DNA of 49,223 nt from Candidatus Harrisonbacteria bacterium (GTDB taxonomy: Bacteria; Patescibacteriota; Minisyncoccia; UBA6257; 1-14-0-10-44-23). A model generated the notes under the pieces. That model ran no database searches. It had not been told where the DNA came from and worked only from the letters and a program-made list of their open reading frames with translations. The stretch spans positions 354,965 to 404,187 of the forward strand of contig JAHFLF010000001.1 in assembly GCA_023255625.1 (NCBI GenBank), given 5' to 3'. The number at the start of each line of letters is the position of its first letter. Positions within the stretch are counted from its first letter, which is position 1. A program made the position numbers and the translations under genes. Below, one piece after another: positions 44,755 to 49,223 of the stretch.

Positions 44755-45708
44755 GTGCCCGAACTTCCCGAAGTTGAAACTGTGGTTCGTGATTTACGCC
44801 GGAAAGTTGTCGGCCAGACAATTACTGCTGTTTGGACTGACTGGCCGAAACTAATTAAGGATTTTGAGAATCAGAGTCGGCTGCATGTTTCTAAAAAAGC
44901 AGTCGCACATTTTCAGAAGCATCTTCCGGGCTTACGGATTGAACGGGTAGAGAGGCGAGCGAAAAATATTTTGATTTATCTTTCCGGCGGGCATTTGATG
45001 CTCGTACATCAAAAGATGACCGGGCATTTTCTCGTCGGTAAATGGCAGATAGAGAATGGCAAAGCAGTTGGTATTTCGCCGCGTGAGATTGTTGAGGATT
45101 CGTATAACCATCATGTGCATTTAATTTTCTCTCTATCGCCGGTTTCTTCTTCCCAACTAACTAAGCAACCAACTAACCAGGCAACTTATCCTATGCAGCT
45201 TGGGCTTTCAGATGTCCGAAAGTTTGCCAAAGTTTTGTTCGGTAAGCAGGAACAGATTGAATCATTGCCCGAGCTTGCTAATCTCGGCCCGGACGCGCTC
45301 GACCCACAGCTGACCATTTCGCAATTTCGCGAAATTGCGAAATGCCAAACCCGGCCAATCAAGCAGGTCTTGATGGACCCGTTTGTAATTGCCGGGATCG
45401 GCAATATTTACTCTGACGATATTTTGTGGCGGGCCAAAGTGCATCCAAAAACACGCGCTGCGGTGCTCAAGCCGGCGCAGCTTTCGGCTATTTATAAATC
45501 AATGAGGGTAGTTTTGACTAAGGCCGTGCGGCTGCGCGGTACCTCAACCAGCGACTTCCGCGATACCGACGGCAAAGAGGGCGGCTATACAGAATATCGG
45601 CTGGTGTATGGGCGCAAAGGCCAGCCGTGCCAGCGCTGCAAAACTCCGATTGAGCGGATGGTGATCGGTGGCCGCAGTGCGCATTTTTGTCCGAAGTGCC
45701 AACAGTAA
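44755..45708 (+). CDS. mutM: Formamidopyrimidine-DNA glycosylase (GTG start)
   Basis: (M)PELPEVETVVRDLRRKVVGQTI...GIGNIYSDDILWRAKVHP...CQRCKTPIERMVIGGRSAHFCPKCQ. Confidence 0.97.
   Translation: MPELPEVETVVRDLRRKVVGQTITAVWTDWPKLIKDFENQSRLHVSKKAVAHFQKHLPGLRIERVERRAKNILIYLSGGHLMLVHQKMTGHFLVGKWQIENGKAVGISPREIVEDSYNHHVHLIFSLSPVSSSQLTKQPTNQATYPMQLGLSDVRKFAKVLFGKQEQIESLPELANLGPDALDPQLTISQFREIAKCQTRPIKQVLMDPFVIAGIGNIYSDDILWRAKVHPKTRAAVLKPAQLSAIYKSMRVVLTKAVRLRGTSTSDFRDTDGKEGGYTEYRLVYGRKGQPCQRCKTPIERMVIGGRSAHFCPKCQQ
45152..45186. repeat. Family B single arm embedded in frame in mutM
   Basis: cccaactaactaagcaaccaactaaccaggcaact encoding SQLTKQPTNQAT. Confidence 0.85.
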
Positions 45709-45833
45709 TCGCCAACATGCGAATTAAGACTAATACGCTAATCGTTGCCTTGCGTGAAACTTTGCGCGGTAGTACTCTTGGAGTATTGTTTTTATTAGCA
45801 TATTAGTTATATTAGCGTGTTCGTGAATACTGT
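45704..45833. repeat. Intergenic palindrome, family A, between mutM and pyrG
   Basis: cagtaatcgccaacatgcgaattaagactaatacgctaat ... attagcatattagttatattagcgtgttcgtgaatactgt; mutM TAA in left arm. Confidence 0.88.
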
Positions 45834-45835
45834 TT

Positions 45836-47479
45836 ATGTTCGGCTCAAAAAAGAATACAAAATATATTTTCGTGGCGGGCGGTGTGATGTCAGCAATCGG
45901 CAAGGGAATCACCGCCTCTTCAATTGCGAAAATTATGCAGTCGCGCGGGCTTAAGGTTACGGCGCTGAAAATTGATCCGTATGTAAATGTTGACGCGGGC
46001 ACGATGACGCCGACCGAACACGGCGAGGTGTTTGTACTTGCAGATGGTATGGAGTGCGATCAGGACATGGGCAATTACGAGCGCTTTCTAGACACCGACC
46101 TGACCAGAGATAATTATATGACAACTGGTAGCGTGTATCTTTCTGTGATTACCAAAGAGCGCAATTTAGAGTATGGCGGTAGAAATGTTGAGGTGGTGCC
46201 GGATATTCCCAATGAGGTTATTGCTAAAATAGATGCAGCGGTCGCGGCGACTGACAGCGATGTGGCCGTCGTTGAGGTGGGCGGCACGGTGGGAGAGTAC
46301 CAGAATGTATTATTCCTTGAGGCGTATCGTATTTTAAAATTCCACCACCCCGGTGACTGCGCGTTCATGCTGGTCTCCTACCTGCCGGTCTTAAACGGCG
46401 AGCTCAAGAGCAAGCCAACGCAGTATGCCGTCAGGTCGGTTAACGCCGCCGGTATTGTGCCGGATGTTGTGATTGCACGGTCTGCTTCGGTTATTGACGC
46501 TAAACGCAAAGAGCGCATCGCGTTTAATTGCAGCTTGCATGTTGAGGAGATTATCTCTGCCCCGAATGTTGAGAGTATCTATGAGGTGCCAATTAATTTT
46601 GAAGATCAGGGGCTTGGTGAATTGCTTGCAAAAAAGTTGGGGCTTGGCGGTCGCGACCGCGATATGAAGGAGTGGCGCGGGCTCGTTGATACAATCCACG
46701 CTGCGACCGAGCCAATTAAAATTGCAATTGCCGGAAAATATTTTACAACCGGAGAATATGTTCTCACTGATTCATACATTTCTGTTTTGGAGGCGATTAA
46801 GCACGCCGCGTATCAGCAAGCAAGAAAACCAGTGATTGAGTGGGTGAATGTTGAGGATTTTGAAAAGGATCCTAGCCAGCTTTCCAAACTTGATCAGTAT
46901 GGTGGCGTGATTGTTCCTGGCGGGTTCGGCGATCGCGGCGTAGAGGGCAAGATTGCCGTTATTCAGTATTGCCGCGAGAAAAAGATCCCGTATCTTGGGC
47001 TTTGCTACGGTATGCAGCTGATGGTTGTTGAGTATGCGCGCCATATCGCCGGCATGACTGATGCGAATACGACGGAGGTTGATCCAAAGACAACGCACCC
47101 GGTCATTGATATTTTGCCGGAACAAAAAGAATTGCTGGCGAAAAAACAGTACGGCGCTTCAATGCGGCTTGGTAATTATCCGGCAACGCTTAAGCAGGGG
47201 ACGATTGTGCGCGAGCAGTATGGCAAAGACGAGGTGATTGAGCGGCACCGGCACCGGTATGAGGTCAACCCGGAGTATATTGCCGAAATTGAAAAAGCCG
47301 GGTTGGTTTTTTCCGGCACGAGTCCGAGCCGGAAGTTGATGGAATTCGCAGAGCTACCAAAAGACAAGCACCCGTATTTTGTCGGCACGCAGGCGCATCC
47401 GGAGCTTATTTCACGGCCGCTGCGGCCGCACCCGCTGTTTGCCGGCTTAATCGCTGCTGCTATTGACAGGAAGGTATAA
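45836..47479 (+). CDS. pyrG: CTP synthase
   Basis: KYIFVAGGVMSAIGKGITASSIAKIMQSRGLKVTALKIDPYVNVDAGTMTPTEHGEVFVL. Confidence 0.98.
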   Translation: MFGSKKNTKYIFVAGGVMSAIGKGITASSIAKIMQSRGLKVTALKIDPYVNVDAGTMTPTEHGEVFVLADGMECDQDMGNYERFLDTDLTRDNYMTTGSVYLSVITKERNLEYGGRNVEVVPDIPNEVIAKIDAAVAATDSDVAVVEVGGTVGEYQNVLFLEAYRILKFHHPGDCAFMLVSYLPVLNGELKSKPTQYAVRSVNAAGIVPDVVIARSASVIDAKRKERIAFNCSLHVEEIISAPNVESIYEVPINFEDQGLGELLAKKLGLGGRDRDMKEWRGLVDTIHAATEPIKIAIAGKYFTTGEYVLTDSYISVLEAIKHAAYQQARKPVIEWVNVEDFEKDPSQLSKLDQYGGVIVPGGFGDRGVEGKIAVIQYCREKKIPYLGLCYGMQLMVVEYARHIAGMTDANTTEVDPKTTHPVIDILPEQKELLAKKQYGASMRLGNYPATLKQGTIVREQYGKDEVIERHRHRYEVNPEYIAEIEKAGLVFSGTSPSRKLMEFAELPKDKHPYFVGTQAHPELISRPLRPHPLFAGLIAAAIDRKV

Positions 47480-47492
47480 ATTGTGCTATAAA
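47463..47492 (+). promoter_or_regulatory. Candidate promoter for the DGR target gene, overlapping the 3' end of pyrG
   Basis: TTGACA - 18 nt - TATAAA. Confidence 0.6.
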
Positions 47493-47516
47493 ATAAGGAG
47501 TTCTTTGAAGGCATTG

Positions 47517-47567
47517 AGCCGCGTAGTTTGCTTGTTTTACGATTTAAAACGAATAAACTACGCGGCT
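47517..47567. repeat. Hairpin in the leader of the DGR target gene
   Basis: AGCCGCGTAGTTT ... AAACTACGCGGCT perfect 13 bp, nested GTTTTA/TAAAAC. Confidence 0.85.
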
Positions 47568-47648
47568 ATGGATGCCGCATGTTCGCACGCCCAAATCCCG
47601 TCATAGCGACGGGTGCGGAGCGTGATTGTTCTCGGAAGGAGACCTGCG

Positions 47649-48269
47649 ATGGGTTCCCCGACTCTTCAGACATTGGGCCTCTTGTTCCCCCCGGAGATCA
47701 CGGACGAGCGGCTCGTCCGGTTGCACTCCTCTGGTGCGTTCGCCAGAGTGCTCGTCCATCCGGACTACGATGCTCTCGCCGCCGATCTGGCCGGTGAGGG
47801 TGGCGAGCCCCTGATCCGTCGCGCTCGGCGGCTCACCGTGGAGACGTGCGGTCCGAAGCTGAATGCGCCCTTCAGTGGGGCGCGGATCCTGACCGATGTC
47901 TACGGCGAGGGTGAGGGTTCTTTCGACCTCACCACGGTCGAGCCGTTCCATCTCGACACATCGCTCCGGCTCGGTCCTGCTCTCGAGGCCGCGATGCCTC
48001 GGCGCACCAAGATCTCCATGGGTGCGCGGCGCAAGCGGTGGTTCGTGAAGAACGCGAACGCCCGCACGCTGCCGGAGCCCCAGCAGGCCCTGGCCGACCA
48101 GTGGCGCAAGGAGAAGAAGTTCATCTTCTTCGGCGACTCGAGCTGGGAGGTCAAGGACGACAACGAGTACTTCGAGTACGCGTACGACGACGGCAGGCAG
48201 TGGGACGACCGCTGCAGCTGGTCCGACGACGGTGTGGACGGCCTCTACTGCGTCCTCTCCGGCAAGTAG
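47649..48269 (+). CDS. DGR target protein with C-terminal variable repeat (ORF track starts 47613; ATG 47649 follows an AAGGAG Shine-Dalgarno)
   Basis: Clear SD AAGGAGacctgcgATG; GC-rich codon usage; last about 41 codons homologous to the TR at 48697-48819 with A-only differences. Confidence 0.88.
   Translation: MGSPTLQTLGLLFPPEITDERLVRLHSSGAFARVLVHPDYDALAADLAGEGGEPLIRRARRLTVETCGPKLNAPFSGARILTDVYGEGEGSFDLTTVEPFHLDTSLRLGPALEAAMPRRTKISMGARRKRWFVKNANARTLPEPQQALADQWRKEKKFIFFGDSSWEVKDDNEYFEYAYDDGRQWDDRCSWSDDGVDGLYCVLSGK
48143..48265 (+). repeat. DGR variable repeat (VR)
   Basis: 123-nt ungapped match to the TR, 13 mismatches, all at TR adenines; ends one base before the last sense codon is complete. 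Confidence 0.93.
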
Positions 48270-48276
48270 GCCCCTG

Positions 48277-48323
48277 GCGATCAGGGTATCTGGCGGTTTT
48301 CGGACCGCTGGATCCCTGGTCGC
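48277..48323. repeat. Hairpin immediately downstream of VR
   Basis: GCGATCAGGG-T-ATCTGGCGGT-TTTCGG-ACCGCTGGAT-CCCTGGTCGC, 20 bp with three G-T pairs. Confidence 0.8.
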
Positions 48324-48336
48324 TTGGTTCTCGCAT

Positions 48337-48376
48337 TTCGACCCCGACGGCTCCGCCTCGGGGTCGTCGCTTTTTT
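48337..48376 (+). terminator. Intrinsic terminator downstream of the DGR target gene
   Basis: cGACCCCGacggctccgcCTCGGGGTCgtcgcTTTTTT. Confidence 0.85.
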
Positions 48377-48696
48377 GATATATAATTATCTATGGATAGT
48401 AGGTGGACAACACGCGGTTTCGTTTGGCAAGGCAGGTTTACCCGCCTTTGGCGGGCGGGGCTTCGTGTGGCCGAATTCTAGAATCTGTTTGTGCAGAGTT
48501 GCAGCGGGTTAGATCGTCAGATCCAGGTAAACTTTCTGCGAGCGTCGCGAACAACATTCTTATACATAACATTATTACTTGGTGCACCGCGCTAGCGCAT
48601 TATAGATGCGGCATACGATTCAATCCGAAGAATCCGCCAGCTGGCGGATCAACGGGTGGTGGCTGTTACAGCGCCTTGGATGGCGCAGTGCACATT

Positions 48697-48819
48697 CTGG
48701 GAGGACAAGGACGACAACGAGTACTTCGAGTACGCGTACGACGACGGCAAGCAGTGGAACGACAACTACAACTGGTCCGACAACGATGTGGACAGCAACT
48801 ACTGCATCCTCTCCGGCAA
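48697..48819 (+). repeat. DGR template repeat (TR)
   Basis: AAC-rich copy of the VR: aacgacaactacaactggtccgacaacgatgtggacagcaactac. Confidence 0.93.
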
Positions 48820-48820
48820 C

Positions 48821-49223
48821 TCATTGGTTATGTGGGCTGCGCTGCGCGTTTCCTTTTTGCGTTTGGGTGCGCGCAGAATCTTGCTCAACTCTTTTCAACC
48901 AACCGCCGAGCATTTTTCCAATTTCATTGAATTTTTCCGAAAGCAGCGCATACTGTTTATGTCCGAGATCTCCGGTTTCCCAAAGGATCATTAAGAAGAA
49001 TTTCAGCGTATCGAATTTGGTGTTTGCTTTTTGCAGTGCCGGAAGTTTTTGTTCTTTTCTAAGATATTGCGCGATAAACATTAATTCCATTGTTTCTATA
49101 AACAAAGAATCTATTTTTTCGCCAAGTGTATACTTCGATGGTTTCTTAATATGGATAATAATCTCGTGCCACAGTTTGTAAGCGCTAATCAAATGTTGCA
49201 AAATACTCAAGTTGCCGTGGGGG
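48821..49223 (-). CDS. avd: bAvd-like DGR accessory protein (four-helix bundle); 5' end open at the window edge
   Basis: SILQHLISAYKLWHEIIIHIKKPSKYTLGEKIDSLFIETMELMFIAQYLRKEQKLPALQKANTKFDTLKFFLMILWE...LLSEKFNEIGKMLGGW; frame stays open upstream of the TTG at 49210 (..PHGN). Confidence 0.9.
   Translation of the reverse strand, partial: PHGNLSILQHLISAYKLWHEIIIHIKKPSKYTLGEKIDSLFIETMELMFIAQYLRKEQKLPALQKANTKFDTLKFFLMILWETGDLGHKQYALLSEKFNEIGKMLGGWLKRVEQDSARTQTQKGNAQRSPHNQ

Noticed and set aside
47573-48614. 9-nt inverted repeat ATGCCGCAT / ATGCGGCAT flanking the DGR target as mobile-element ends
   Set aside because: Too short to distinguish from chance and not supported by longer terminal similarity.
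48403-48994. ORFs 48403-48930, 48606-49181 and 48656-48994 as protein genes or a truncated pseudogene copy of the target gene
   Set aside because: They overlap the TR. The A-restricted mismatch pattern shows the segment is a non-coding DGR template, not a decayed duplicate (decay would scatter changes over all bases).
1-49223. tRNA, rRNA, tmRNA or RNase P RNA genes
   Set aside because: No convincing cloverleaf, conserved rRNA core or P RNA signature was seen while reading intergenic regions. A covariance-model scan would be needed to exclude them fully.

Overview
The window looks like part of a Candidate Phyla Radiation (Patescibacteria-type) genome. This is inferred from gene content and order; no rRNA is present to place it. 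Housekeeping genes present: rpsA-like, rpsO, pnp, comM-like, pcrA/uvrD, rsmA, jag, yidC, rnpA, rpmH, dnaA, dnaN, a PBP1A-type gene, ruvC, yebC, pilB-like, ruvB, tsaE, a stand-alone 5'-3' exonuclease, a histidine kinase, mutM and pyrG. The dnaA/dnaN area has DnaA boxes and is a candidate oriC. A type IV secretion-like cluster (VirB6-like, PrgI, split VirB4-like, VirB2-like) lies at about 16-28 kb. Three results stand out. (1) The right end holds most of a diversity-generating retroelement (DGR). A GC-rich target gene (47649-48269) ends in a variable repeat (48143-48265) that matches a 123-nt template repeat (48697-48819). All 13 mismatches fall at template adenines. A bAvd-like gene follows, and the reverse transcriptase must lie outside the window. 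(2) The intergenic spaces are filled with imperfect palindromes of several unrelated sequence families. Three families recur many times. Their arms often carry the upstream stop codon and abut the downstream start codon. Single arms or whole copies are also embedded in frame inside rsmA, pcrA, mutM, tsaE and others, and some encode signal peptides. (3) Three of these palindromes carry a gene in the loop: two four-helix-bundle (23S-IVP/S23 family) proteins and one GxxExxY protein. They resemble rRNA intervening sequences but sit inside a protein-coding operon. There is also a candidate structured ncRNA with a near-consensus promoter at 39.65-40.08 kb. All calls were made by eye and no database search was run.
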